Positions 30,682-43,867 of a stretch of DNA of 64,000 nucleotides are shown in pieces. Source of the stretch: Volvox africanus (lineage: Eukaryota > Chlorophyta > Chlorophyceae > Chlamydomonadales > Volvocaceae); the NCBI GenBank assembly GCA_030268105.1, contig BSDZ01000016.1:1867501-1931500 (forward strand), read 5' to 3'. Position 1 is the first letter of the stretch. Each line of letters begins with the position of its first letter. The translations under genes and the position numbers were made by a program. The notes under the pieces were generated by a model that worked only from the letters and a program-made list of their open reading frames with translations, searched no databases and was not told the DNA's origin.

Positions 30682-33600
30682 CGACACCGTTCATGATGGC
30701 AACTGACAACCGTCCACTCGGTCATTTTCGCACCTCACCGGGCGATGACATTACCACATTACGGTTACTGATGCGGTTGTCTGGTCTGTCAGTTGTCAGA
30801 AGCGGTTGTCGTAGAATTGGTTTTGAGGTTTTCAGTTGGGAAACAGAGTGAGTGAAGCATCCATTTGTGTCCGATTAACCAGGGTTTTAGGAAAGTAAAT
30901 ATTATTATCGTGCGAAGGTGGCATTGGACGTGTTATCAGCAGGAAAGTCGCTTTTCATGATCGTCATTATTTGTGTATAAGATGTACGAATGTACGGTTC
31001 TACGCGCTGGGCAATGTCCGACGCGTTGTCGCTGCCAGGCAGGCTTCTGTCAAAAGTTGATTGCCGGAATAAAGGCGGTGGCAGCTGGTGGTAATACATT
31101 AAACATACGGAGAGCGTACGGAGGATTGCAGCAGTACGGCAAAAGGATTTTGATCTTTCTGGATTCCTTGCTTGCCACTTTGTGGCACAAGTACGGCTTT
31201 AAGCTCACACGTGCTGACGATGAGGGGTTCGAATAGACTCGTACTGGATTGGAACGGAAGAAAGGGCGTACTGGCAAGGTCGCCATGCAGTGAGGTACAT
31301 AATGATAAGTGATGATACGGAGGTGACTATAATTGATTTTGTACATACCCGGACTGTGATGAAGATGTCATACGAAATTTCGTGTGCCTATTTATCTCTG
31401 TAGGAGGGGCGGTTCAAAGAAATGTACGAACTGCTTATACGGCACAATGGTTTCGGTGCATCGTACGTCGCATGACATGGTTTGCTGTTGGGGGCGAAAC
31501 ACGCACACGAACATACATTATTTCGCATATTCAAACTGAATGTGCTGGACATACCATTGTGCGGCAACTCGTACGGTGTGGCATTACATACACAGCAGTA
31601 GCGGCCACATACTCCGGAATGAGAGGATGCAACGACCTGTCCTCTGCTACTTTCATATCGTTTGGCATTTCGCATGGTGGTTTCATCATGCATGGTGTTA
31701 TTGTGAACTAATAGGGTACGTTGGGCCGATCGGGCCGAATCCGCCCGGGAGCAATCCTGATACGGCATGGTGCCGTACGGCAATGAATACGCATATCTCG
31801 TTTAAGCATAGCGGAGGAGGCGATGTGGAATAGGATGACGAGCTACCCCAAACATGGGTAACGGTGCTTTTGCAATTACTGCGCAGCCTACCTGTTTGTC
31901 TGTCTGCGTGTCTATATATCTATTTGTCAGTCTATTTGACTATATTTTACTGTCTGTCTGTCTTTCGAGTGTGGCTGACGATAAAACGTGGTTCCTCCCT
32001 TTTACAATGACGTGCGGGGCTATTGTGTCCGTTGGATACCGGATCGTAAAATGACGAGGAGGGCGGCAGAGGTGAAGGTATTGCTATACGCCGGCGGGGT
32101 AAGTAGGTTGCGGGAGGGATCAGGGAGGCGAGCAGGCAAAGGGGCAAAGTGATATGGGAGCCAAGCCAGACAGGAAGGGTGCCAAGGGGGTGTCAAGGGC
32201 CACCTCCCTTTCACGGGTTAACCCACATACCGGCTGGCGCCTGTGAGGGTGAGGGTGAAGAAGCAAGACGGGTTTCGTTCACCTGTATCTGCCTGTACAT
32301 TTTCATTCGTACGAATATGTTAGGTACTTAGGTATCTAATTGCACCTGCCACCATCACACGCAGCTCTTACCGCCTTTCGCATAAAATAGGAGTGCTGCT
32401 GAATGGCCCACTATAAAGCCTCTGATGCATGCACGGCAAAACAAAGCCAGCGACCAGCGGCTGTCACACATAAAAGCGGAATAGAGCATATGTGTATACC
32501 CACACATCTGCATATATTTATTTGAATATATATGTTTGAGAATACTTTCGTACATAGAGTCTTAAATATGGAGGTGTGTGATCCTCGACCGTCGATTAGC
32601 CGTACAGATACATACAGTACAGCGGGGCGAGCGCTGAACCAAGGCGAGCGCTGAGCCTATAGAGCCCTAAGAGCAAAACCCCGCCACATCACGAAATGCG
32701 ACGTCACGAAGTGGCCGGATGACTCCTCTCCTCCACACTTAAGTTACCTTTGCTTGCACGTCTACATGTACGGAGTGACGCAAACCTGATGGAGTAAAAC
32801 TCCACACGTAAAACCCCTCCCCTCCCAATACACAATATGCGAGCACTGAGCCCTGTGTCCCATATCCTATTTAGCAACCCCAGCTCTGGAATACTCCGAC
32901 CAAATCTGTTATGCAATTACCCCTGTCATGCTATTTCGGCGGCGACCGAGAAGACTGCCTCATCTCGTCTACCCCTTTCCCGCTGTCCATTGGGACATCC
33001 GGGAAGATGATGCTGATGGGTCGGGAGTTTTGTTGTGCCTCCCGCAGCCAGACTTGTAAGGGGAATGGCGCAGCGTATTCCCCATGGCACTTTTTGAAGT
33101 GCACATCGATGTTGGGGGAACTGAAAAGCATTAAGTCACAGCAATCAGATACACACACACACACACACACATAAACACACACACACACACACGCACATAA
33201 ACACCACAACACCAACACCATGTCAATGTCATAACGACACACACCTTCCCTGGAGCAGTGTGTCTGTCCGTGTTTAGACGTGTTTAATTATGCACATTTA
33301 TACAATTGTTGTTAAATCTTTCATTCACATTCCAGCTTTCTCCAGAGCTAAAGTCCCATTCATTTTAAAAATCTGCCGACGAGGTGCTGCAGGTGCAGGT
33401 GGCGGTGCAGGTGGCGGTGTAGGTGCAGGTGCGCCACACACGAGGCGCAGGAGACGCGTACACCAATACCTGAATGATGGTGAACACCTGTATCAGGCTG
33501 TAGGTGTTTCTCTGAAGCAGCTTTTTGCTCTTGTCTTGTCGGCTTTTAGCCCGCCGATGGCAGGCTAAATGGCTGAAGGGAGTCAGAGAAGGAGCAAAAA

Positions 33601-33936
33601 GCGTCCCTTCTCCACAGGAAGCGGCAGGGCCACCACCGGCATAGAGGAGGAGAAAGGAAAGCCAGTGGCGAAGACCGCAGCTTCCGTAACGGTGTTCCCC
33701 CTTCCGCTGATAGACGTCCCGTTTGTATACCGTAACCTGCCGCTCTACCGCCGCCTCATTATCGGGATCTACAGCTAGCGGTTGATAAGCGGGCAAGCAT
33801 TCCCAATGACGTGCGTTCCTGTGACCCATGGGTCTGTTGTTTTCAGATCACGACGTTTCCCTTCCTAACTACGAGCTGGGACCTGATGGTAAGATGGCTG
33901 GTTAGCCCCGGTGCTCTAAATCCTCTCTACCTGTCC
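30682..33936. other. Intergenic region between convergent kinesin and transporter genes
   Basis: About 3.3 kb containing both 3' UTRs. Only short ORFs occur and none is recognisable. It holds a (CA)n run at 33151-33192 and a short GGTGCA-rich stretch at 33380-33435. No TGTAA was found close behind the kinesin stop. Confidence 0.45.
33151..33192. repeat. (CA)n microsatellite
   Basis: Run of CA dinucleotides, briefly interrupted by TAAA, in intergenic DNA. Confidence 0.9.
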
Positions 33937-36900
33937 CTACGGCAATACCACGCATTGCCCCCACAGTGCCAGCAGCGCTGCTACCGTACCCACCAGCACT
34001 GCCGGTGCCAGCCCTGAAACCATGTACTTGCAGTACTGCATCCGTACGCCCAGACTCCTGAGCCCCAAGCCCCACCGAAGAGCCGTTAAAGAGCCGCTCA
34101 GCGATAACGCCGGTGCAATGTTGGCCGCTATAACTAATGCAAGCTGAGCCCCACGCTGCACCGCTCCGAAACCAAGAAACCCGCTTCCACTACGGTTCGT
34201 CACCGCCGCGGCTGTGGCTGCGGCGGTGCGGACGCCACTGGTTGCGGATGCGGCAATGGCCGCCGTCGCCGCAGCAGTGTTGTTGTTGTTTGTAGTGAGG
34301 CTAATAAGGCCGGTGGTGAGGGTGGTTTCGGAGGCAGCGGCGGCAACCGGCTGCAATGCGGCGAGGAATTCCGGGCGCATGGCGACACGGGCGAGCAGCA
34401 GTGCCGCCAATTGACCAGTCATGCCAATGGAGAGAAGGGCCGAAAGCCAGCCGATTGCAAACACTGCACCAGCGATGGCGCCAGCGCTGCTGCCACCGCT
34501 AGCTCCGGTGGCATCGGCATCGGTTGTGATGGGATTTGAGGCGCCAGCCGGAGTGGAGTATGCGATGGAGGAAGTGGTAGGCTCCTTGACAGTGGCAATT
34601 GTCGTCAGGAAGCGAGCGAGGGCATCAATCCAGCCGTGTACCTGCGTGCAACGCCGTGCGGGTGTTATCGAGTGGTTGTGTATTGCGAGATCGCTCTGGA
34701 AGGGAACCTTCGGAATTTGACCTTCAGACTCGGCTTCTGAGTATCAGCGCCGCTGCCCCCCATAATACAAATGATAGGAGAAAATACAGAGATCTCACCC
34801 CATCCTTCTCATACAACCCTAAACCTCTCCTCCCCTACCCTACAACACACTCGCCATGTCAGCCTCAGACACACATACGCACACATATGGCCATCGCCTA
34901 CCTGCATTGCCTCCACGAGCACGAACCAGCCCAGTAGCAGCACTGTGTTCGCCCAGGGCAGTGCGGCGAAGGTGCCCAGGAAGCCAACCTGCACAGGGGG
35001 AACCAGCCGACGCAGCAGAGCAGGGTATCAGCGGCAGCGGGACACAACACGCCCCGCCACCACCACCACCACCACCAGTCAGCCCAATAATCACCTCGCT
35101 GGAGCCCAACATCAGCAAAGCCGCTGACGGCCGACGCAGCTTGTAGCGACTCCAACTGGCGGCGGCGGCGACACCGCCACATGCTCCGAAACCCTCATAG
35201 CGGTTGAGTCCGCTGCCACAGCCGCCATCCAAACTGCGGTCGTCGCCAGTTATGACATCGCCGTCGTGACCCATACCCCCCCTGTCACCGCCGCCACCGC
35301 CGCCGCCGCCGACAGTGGATGCTCTCACGGTACCGGCTGCGGTGACGATATTGACGGAGGACGGAAAGGGGCTGCGTCGACACTTGCTCGGCTCTTTCAC
35401 CGGATGTAGGCGGCGGGTGTCCGCCAGGCCGCTACAGCCAGCTGCCGCAGTAGCAGCCGGAGCATAAGGCCCGCCCGCAAGTCCAGATAACAGAGGCGCA
35501 TGTCCCTTGCTGCGGCAATCAGGTAAGGAGATGTACGGAGCCGATTCTACCTTCAGTGACGTCGCTGGATCTACAATTGGTTTCCCAGCCCCCCCTGATG
35601 GCGGCGGCCATGCTACCGGCGTCGGCGAGACTCGGACTACATGGCATGGATCGTCGCTGGCGGCGGCACGAGCGGGCAGCAGCTCCACCATCTCAGTTGC
35701 CATGCTGTCCAAAACCGTACCACGCCGCCGCCAGCAGCCAAAGAGACCTTCAAAGCTGACGCCAGTCGACGATGACGGTGGTGGTATCGGCGGATGATGC
35801 CCCAGTAGCGGTACCCCCGGGTCAGTAGCGGCAACAGCGTCACGCCCCGCCGGCGGCACGAAAGCAGTGACGGCATGATCACCCTGCTCGCTGCCTCGCT
35901 CGTCCTGACTGCCGTACAAGCCGCCTAGGGGCAAGGATCCCGACCGATGCGGACGCGGTGATCGCTGCGGGTGCGGAAAGTGTGATGAGGGTAACTGACC
36001 GGGCGACGATTGTACGGCAGCAAAACCCAGTAGCCGATGATCGAGTTTCCACGCGGGGTCATCGCAACACGCCGGCGGCGCATCGGCAGCGCCTCTCCCG
36101 CTGCCATGATTGCCAGTACCGCCGGTGTCGTCGATAACGCCCGGAGCATCCGCACTGCCATGGTTACCGGAAGATACGTTTGCCGTACACCTTGGCTTGG
36201 CTCTACCATATGCGGCCTTCCATTTCTCGATTACGTCGCCCCCGCCACCACCACTACCGCTACCCCGGACATAAGCCCCGCAAGAGTCCCGCGAGTTGTC
36301 ACCGAGAACGTTGTCCACCTGTGCAGCCCCAGTCCCGGCCCCAGCGCGGTGGTTGGCGACGGAGGTACTGATGTTGCCGTGCGACACCTGCCGCCGCTGA
36401 CTATCCTCCATGCGCATCGCGCCGTCGCCGTCGCCATCCAAACTATGGCTGGCACGGCCGCTGGCGGCATTCTGCCGTCGATAGGCGGCGCCAGCATTCG
36501 TGGTCCCGTTGCAGTACATTGCCGATGCAGCCGCCGGGTGGCCATCCCAATCAGGAAAGCACATCGCGGCTTGATTTGCGAACGGGCTGACGGAGGTCAA
36601 ACTTCCACCAAACGTGTCGCCGCCGATAGCACCTCTACCGGCGCTCCCAGCGGCAGCCCCGCCAACGCCATCTCCATTCACACAATTTCCCGCAGCCAGC
36701 TGCTGCACCGTCGCCACCCCCGCCGGCGTGTCGACGGCAAGCTTCTCCTGCTGCGCCGCCACTAACTCATGCGCCGCCAATGCGGCGGCGGCCCACCACT
36801 CCAGGGTGTCCTGTGCTGCGGACGTCCCATGGGTCAGCAGCTGGTGCAGCTCACTGCCAACCAGTGGCAGGGATGGTCGTCGGCCGCCGCCTAAGTCGAA

Positions 36901-37714
36901 CCTGTCGCCGGCGCCGGCGGACTCGACTATGCCACACTTGGCGCCGGCGGCTGCCGCACTGTACGTCAATCCATCAATGGCGGCCGGTGGCGGCGGCTCC
37001 GCCGCCACCGTCTCGGCGGCGGCAGGTGCCGGTACGCAGGCGATACATTCCCTGAGAATTCTGAGGTCCGCCCGCGCGTCCGCTGCCGCCGCCACAAGCT
37101 CCGAGCTGGCGCCGGTCGTTACGAAGAAGCCGCGGAAGGACGACCAACGCAAAGAGAGCCACTGACGTAGCGGTGACACACCGGCGGCGTCGGCGGCAGC
37201 TGCACCGCCGCCGCCGCTACCAAACGACGCGAGGCTAGGGAGACTGTAACCCAGGCTGCTGCTACTGCCGCCGCCGCTGATGAGGCTGCTGGGGGCTGGC
37301 CGAGAGCCGAGCCCTCCAAAGCCCCAGCCGCTGCCGTACATGGACCGCCGCTGGGCAGTCGAGCCGGTGCCGCCGCCGCTGCCCAGTGATGTGCAAGCTG
37401 GCGTCACGCCGGCGGGGATGCGGTTCGCGTTCGCGGTTGTGAGGCGGGTGAAGGAGGCGTCGCGATCTTGGGCAGCGGACAGCAACAGGTCCGCGAGATC
37501 CTCATCGCTAACCACGCGGTGAAGTCCCTGCGCATGAGGAGCAGGTGGCTTAAGGATGGGCTCTTGGGGCGGGTGAGCGGGTTGCTGGTCGGTGGGGTTA
37601 ATTCTTTCAGTCTACCATATCCTTAGCCCCAGCCCACCCACCCCCGTTTAGTCCGCTGCTTCCACCGACCCTCATCCGGAGGTTTTCGCGCCCGAATCCG
37701 TTGTTATACATTCG

Positions 37715-37752
<38 letters not shown>

Positions 37753-39585
37753 TGCCATACTTACACAGACCACGACATCCCCGATCTTCCTCCTCCTCCT
37801 CACCCAACCCTCCACTTCCTCATCCCACCACATTCCCTTGGTCCCACCTGCTCTCCCTACCGCGTCATGCTCATTCTATTTGTCCCACCCGCCAACAACA
37901 CGCGCCTCTAAAACCCCGTCTCCCCTCCCTGATCTGCAAGTTCTCCCATCCAAGCTCTCCCATATTACGTCCTTACAACTTCCACCCGCCAACCGAGAAG
38001 CACCAACCACTAACCACCTGCTGCGCCAGCTCAGCCTGCAGTCTCCTCCGCCGCTCATATGCGCTGCGTCGACCGATGGCGGCGCGCAGCGGCCCCACAC
38101 TGGCCGCCAGGTTGTACAGCGCCGCCACCAGCGCGAACACCGCCGCCACCAGCCAGCCGCTCCATCGCAACCAGGGACCCACTGCCAGAGCCAACAAGCA
38201 GCCCACGAGCAGGGCGGAGCAGCAAGCGGCGCCCACCTGGCATTGGGGTTACGCGGTGGTGGCGCGGCGCGGCCCGTTTGAGTCGGTTGGGGGAGCGATG
38301 AACAACGAGAAATACAAGGATACGGTGAGGTACGGTGGCCCGTAGATAAGCACGCAGCGTTCAGCAGGGCGTTGCAGCTCTGCGGAAGTCCAGATGGAGT
38401 TACGAACATACCTGGTCATGTAACATGACACCAGGGTCAGGATACGGCAACGTGCTCGTCGCAACATCATGTCGTACGGTCGCCAGGTGGCGTCTGTGTA
38501 GGAGCACACACAGCAGAAGGAAGACCACGATTGCGGCAGCTGTGCGAAGATGAATCACCGCGACGTGACAGTGGTGGGGGGGGGGGGTCAAAAAAGGAGA
38601 AAAGGGGGGGGGGCAAAAAAAGGAGATTTGGGTTTTGACGTGGTCGCTGTTGTCAAATGCCAAATGCCAGAGTCTACTCAGAATCAGGAATCAGGAATCT
38701 ACACCGTCGTGAAGTGCCTGTTCTCAGGAACAACAGATGTCTTCGGGCTGTGTGAGGGTTTTATGGCCGAAAGTGCTCCATTCGCACACCCAAGCCACAG
38801 CTGTCCTCTCCGGCTCCAGGCCCCCGTCATGGGTCCCATTCGCTCCCTACGGATCAGAACCTCCACTGGCTGTCGTGATCTGCGACCCAAATCGTTCTTT
38901 TCCAGAAACACTAGCCCTAGCCCTCACACGCACCACTGGCGCCAACACACGAAACCCGGCACGCACCGCTCGTAGGCAACGCCATCCAGCCGAGGAAGTC
39001 TATGAAGGTCAGCTGGAACGCGTGCGCCGCGATGATGTTGATCGGGCCAGCCACAGGGACCAGCATGCTCCAAATGGAAGCGGCGCCCATGTGGGTCGCG
39101 GACATGGACATGGGATCTAGATTCGCGGCTGAGGCGGTGTACACGACAATAGGGGTTAACGCCACGAGGCTGACATCGGGCCCGGTCGCGGCGGTCAACG
39201 CGCCAGATAATCCGAAGAATACGGCTAGTAGGAGAAACGGCCTGCCCCGAGTCCACCTAGCTGCATGTAGCGCCAACCATGCATACAGGCCGGTAATTTC
39301 ACAGGAAATGGCCAAGTAGGCGAGGGAGATGTAGGTAACGATGATGGATGACGGCCTTAGGCCTCCGGCGCCGGTGAGCGCGACACCCACTTCCTTGAAC
39401 GTTATTGCTTGGAAGATGATTAGGAGCGCGGTGGAAACCCATGGAATCCAGCAGAATGATATGAACACGCTCCAGTGTGTGCGGGGAATACGAACTTTCA
39501 CACCTTGCGGAGAAAGAGCATAAGTGCATATGATTGTTAGGAGAAATACTAGGAGGCTCAGCGCCCCGTGGAATGGGGTCTTCAT
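33937..39585 (-). CDS. ArsB/CitM-type anion transporter with giant central loop
   Basis: Multi-pass membrane transporter of the ion transporter superfamily (ArsB, NhaD, citrate and silicon-efflux carriers). The substrate is not evident. Six exons join in phase: 39585-38967, 38539-38412, 38236-38018, 37527-35095, 34988-34902, 34641-33937, about 1396 residues. The first half (1-322) has about eight hydrophobic segments, with SLAYLAISCEITGLYAWLAL, VALTPIVVYTASAANLDP, ASIWSMLVPVAGPINIIAAH and IDFLGWMALP in family order. Exon 4 encodes an ~811-residue Gly/Ala/His-rich, probably cytosolic loop. The second half resumes with FAALPWANTVLLLGWFVLVE and has the family C-terminus ALVIAANIAPALSLSGSLTA then LAPAVLVGTVAALLALWG. 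The family usually has S/T-N-D before the TPI motif and G-N-P-T-N in place of the A-G-P-I-N seen here, so transport chemistry may differ. Confidence 0.82.
37716..37749. repeat. (CA)n microsatellite, transporter intron
   Basis: Pure CA run inside the intron between exons 3 and 4 of the ArsB-like gene. Confidence 0.9.
38571..38627. repeat. G-run/A-run tract, transporter intron
   Basis: Two G homopolymers of about ten or more bases with intervening A-rich sequence, in the first intron just upstream of exon 2 on the minus strand, where it reads as a polypyrimidine tract. Confidence 0.8.
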
Positions 39586-41634
39586 GGCCTATTGGAATGT
39601 TTGAGCCGGAGTCATCCCAAGGCCATGCCAATATGTCCGTCCCCGTGCATGTGGTTGAACTTTGGGCATGATATCATTATAATTAATGTCATGAATGTTC
39701 CCTGAATGGGATTCTTCCATCAGCTGTCCGCAAAGCAAGCATACGAGTACATTTATTCAAAAGTGCCTGGATGTCCGGGATCAACTGTCAGCCATTATTT
39801 TATGTTACAACGTGTTAGCCTTCATAGTCTTGGGGTCTGAACCACGCCGGAATGTAATTGCCGTATAACGGTCGAAGACCACGGCTTCAGCAAGCGGCAA
39901 GCGCACTTCAAGCTATGCGTTGCTATATGTGCCCACGGCTGGTTTCTAAAGCAGCAAGTGCATTACAAGATAACTTAACAAAAGTTTTACGACATCTACC
40001 CAGCGCCATGTTGTTTGGTAATTCAAAAGGACAGAAATCCCACTCACAAAGAGATATCAAAATTTGTTCTATTCCAAAAGATCAAGGATTACAATGGTCG
40101 TTTCTCGTTGGCACTTATTTTAAAGGAGGTTGCTGTCTGCGAGGCAAACTTGCCGACTTCGATTTAAACATGTCCGGTGTAGACCGGTTAACCACGGAAT
40201 CAATTGCGCGCCTGCAAGCTCTGGGCTTATAATCTTGGGCTGGCGTGTACATGCGACCATGCGTATTGAATGATCGAACCCCTGCCGGTATCCACACGAT
40301 TCTGCACTCACCACCTGAGCTGGCTGGATATCATACATAAGGTAGCATTGTTTATAAATTTCTCCAGTTGCCATAGAGACTGCATATGCATGCATGCAGG
40401 CCAGCAGGCCTTCAATGATGAATACCTCATCCCTTCGAACCTACCAGCCTGTGACGCAAATGTCGACCAGCGCCAGGCGATGCATATGTCCTGGTCAATA
40501 TCAGGACACTGTATATAATTTACGGAAACTGGTCTGACTACGTCTCGACGGCCGGACAATGCAACCCAGTTGGGAGTTGTCCCTGTGTTGGTGGGCAGGG
40601 TGGACGAACGAAAGAAGACCGCAAAAGCCTTAGGTGCAAGCTGGCTCCGTTCCAGTTTTGTCTTACACGCCCTTTCCCCGTCGCCTTCATTTGTCATTCA
40701 CTGCCTCTTTCAACGTCATTTATCTGAAACCCCCCTCCCCAAACATGGCGTTATAAGCCATGACCGAGCTCTGTTCCTAGATTTCCCTTCAACGCTCATT
40801 ACGTCCTGCTTCCGTACCTTGCCGTATTACAAACGTTTCAACTCCAGCCCCGCTCGCTATACAATCAACACCAGCAACACTTGCCGTACAAGAAATATTT
40901 CAAACCCAGGCCTTCTTACCTACTGTTAACAGCAAAATTGACATCATCCAGGCTACGCCACACTGCATTGATTTTCACTGCACAAAACGACCTGTCCGGC
41001 GGAATACGACAGTTTGCACAGTGTACAGTGGCATCTTCCCAAGGGACACCAACACCAACTGCTTCACAGAGTGCTTGCCTAACTCAACTCGTACGAGCAT
41101 TCATAATCACCGTCCGAGCATCGCACAGGCACGAGAGCGACAAGTACGGAGTACCCGGCTCAGGGCCGGGTGCCGACACCCCCCGAGCCTTCCGCGGGTT
41201 GCGTGACGGGCGGAAACTGCGTCTGCGTCAAATACAATTTCGGTGCAGTGTCGCTCGTGATGGCGTTCCTGCGTGTGCGTGTGCGTGTGTGCGTGTGCGT
41301 GTGTATGCATGTATGTCATGCCCAACGGCAGCCGGGGTGGGGGATGGGGAGTTGTAAGCTAACGAATCGTGAGGAGCACACGACGAGCTGGGATCCAACA
41401 GTTGACGGCGAGACTGCACCCCCCCCCCCCGACACTACCACCACTACCAGCACTGCAGATGTGATGAACTCACAATATGTAAACCCTAAGTCTCCCGGGA
41501 ATCCAGGAGGGAATTAAACTGGCTCCCTATCCATATGCTTTCTATTGAGCTAACTCCATCCTAACTGCATGCTCCTTACGGAGAGAGCGCCATGATAGCT
41601 CCCACACAATCCAGCTAGCTCCACCTCGCCAAAC
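39586..41634. other. Intergenic region upstream of transporter gene
   Basis: About 2 kb between the 5' end of the ArsB-like gene and the 3' end of the expansin gene. A 124-codon plus-strand ORF at 39858-40232 shows no domain I know. A GTGTGC-rich run lies at 41276-41310 and a C homopolymer near 41421-41430. Confidence 0.45.
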
Positions 41635-43867
41635 TCACCACACGATAATCTCGCGGCCGTCGACGTCAGTCAACCGCAGGTCGTACGGCAGCAGCTTGGG
41701 CAGCCCGTTGTACTCCCACTGCGCTCCTACTGTGTTTTTCATCTCGCGCCAGCTAGGGCCACGCAGTGTGCCCTCACAGCCGGGCGTCAGGCCGCCGGCG
41801 TTGTGGTCAGTGATGCCGGCTGTCTCGTTGGCGGCGGCGGCCTGCGGCCGGGGGCAGTGCGCAATAGCCGCCGCCGCCAGGCCGTTACCGGCCAAATCCC
41901 GGACGCTGAGGCGTATCCAGCCGCCCTGGGTGGGTCGGAAGGCGCTCACGTAGATGCTGATGTTTCGACCTGAGGAGATTGTGACCCATGGGTCAGTGGT
42001 GGGACAAACGGCGGACAAACACCGTGTCATAAACACCCGAGGCCATGCGCCAAGCAGCGACACCATAATGCTCTCACGCTGTAAAGAGATTGGGAAATGT
42101 GAAGTCACAAAGGACGAACCTTCTGAGACGGTTGTGGTGGTCATGGTGACCCGCATAAGCCACCAGAGGTTTGCACGCCCCTCTGCACGCCCCTCCACGC
42201 CTGTGCACCCCTCAGCACGCCCCTGCACGTCTCTGCACCCCTCAGCACGCTCCTGCACGCCTCAGCACGCCCCTGCACGCCTCTGCACCCCTCAGCACGC
42301 CTCTGCGGCCACTTGGAAAGCCATATTGCGGCTGCGGCTGTGGTTGTAGCACCCTAACCCTCGCCCTTTAGGGACTTGAGCTCGGAGCTTCAGTCATCCA
42401 TTCCCACCATGAAAATCGAAAAAGACCAACGTTTTTGGAGGGAGACGGAAGACTCAGCACTGAGTGCAGCGCGACACTTGACGCAACACTGTACGGCTCG
42501 CACCTTCCCAGGGACAGGTGACGTAGCGATAGGTGATGTTCATAATGCCGACCCGTGGGTCAGCCAGCTCTGCAAACGCGTCTGCATGCAGGTTCAAGTC
42601 TAGCGAGTCGCAGGAGTTACAAATGTCCACCACCCGCAGCAGTAGCCGCCCAGGGCTCACGACTCCAATCGAGCCGGCCGGAGGTTGCGATGAGGCGGGG
42701 GGAGTGAGGAGGCTTGCGGCCTCTGGATGCAAGCACGCATCGCTGCCCTGAAAAACACACGGCGAGCACTAATAACGCAATAATTCTTCAAGGTGGTCGT
42801 TAAGGTGGTTTGGGAACGGTAACGGTTAATGATTGGGCACGGGGCGTCAGTAGGGTCACCTAAGGACTCCCCGTGCAGGAACCCTAGCGATTTCGTGATT
42901 GTACGACATCAGGTGCATACGGTGCATGGTACAACAATCGCACGACTCGTACATAGAGGCCCTCTTTATACAGAGGCCGTACCTCAGCACATATGGCCTC
43001 CAGGCAGGTGCCACAGCCCACCGAGGGCCGGCGGGTTGCGAGTGGGGAGTTGGGGGAGATCCCAATAACGTACGGGGAAGTTAGGGGACCGTACCCGCAA
43101 TAGTTGTTGCTGAGCGTGACAGCCTGTGGTTTATGGAGAGCATTTGGGTTATAGTTACGTTTATCACGACGGATTACGACAAGACAAGGTGTTATGGACA
43201 AATAGGAAGTAATATGACGAATTAGCGACTAAAGAGGTTAAGACCAGATTTTATCGGTACGGGAAAGAAACCAGCATCTAATGTCGGAAAAACTGGAAGA
43301 CCAAAAAGGGTCGATTATCTGTAACAAGAATACAGCCTCGGTGTGCCGTTTTGCGTACGTACCCAGAATTTCAGCACTATCTGGGTCACTGACCCACGGG
43401 TCACTACACGGTAATCATGGTACACCGTAAGAGACGCTTGTGTTAGGTCGCACTTGTCTCCCCCCACCTTTGATTAATTGAACATTAAAATCATCGTCAG
43501 TTTATCGCCTTCATTGTGGCTTCTGTGTATGTCGTTTGCTGCTCTGACGGTCAGAAGCCCTGACACACCTCACCTCTCCAGGGCTGCCGAAGCGGAAGCC
43601 CTTTGCGGTGACTGGCACGGAAAAGTTGGTGCCGTTTGCCCATGCGCCCAGCGCCGCAGCGCTAACATTCCCAGCACCACCGCCGCTGCCCATGGCTACG
43701 CCGCCACCTTCGCTGCCGCTGATGACAGTTTGGAGCAGCGCACGACTTCCGGTCCCGTCATTGGTGTTTAAGTTACGTACAGTGGTGGCCGGTGTCAGCG
43801 CGACTTTGAAGACCGGGAGCACCACCAGCAAGAGCGAAACCGAGCGAACTTTCAAGCTCCAAATCAT
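41635..43867 (-). CDS. Secreted expansin-like protein
   Basis: Predicted non-enzymatic wall-loosening protein. Four exons: 43867-43574, 43123-42983, 42747-42504, 41969-41635, about 337 residues. The N-terminus MIWSLKVRSVSLLLVVLPVF is a signal peptide. Domain 1 (double-psi barrel, GH45-like) shows NNYCGYGPL, VGCGTCLEAICAE, RVVDICNSC and LDLNLHADAFAELADP, then VGIMNITYRYVTCPW. The Asp in LDLN corresponds by position to the essential Asp of bacterial EXLX1. Domain 2 (CBM63-like) shows ISIYVSAF, REMKNTVGAQWEYNG and YDLRLTDVDGREIIV. An Asn/Gly/Ala-rich spacer links signal peptide and domain 1. The protein stops about 10 residues earlier than typical expansins, and the last codons contain a perfect GTGAGT donor, so a further 3' exon is possible. 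Confidence 0.85.
42172..42305. repeat. GCACGCCCCT/GCACCCCTCA minisatellite, expansin intron
   Basis: Imperfect repeat of about 10-22 bases (GCACGCCCCTCTGCACCCCTCA type) in the intron between exons 3 and 4 of the expansin gene. It makes spurious His/Ala/Pro ORFs. Confidence 0.85.

Noticed and set aside
34856..37165. Plus-strand ORFs of up to 242 codons opposite the transporter loop
   Set aside because: Shadows of the GC-rich 811-codon exon; no coherent splice structure.
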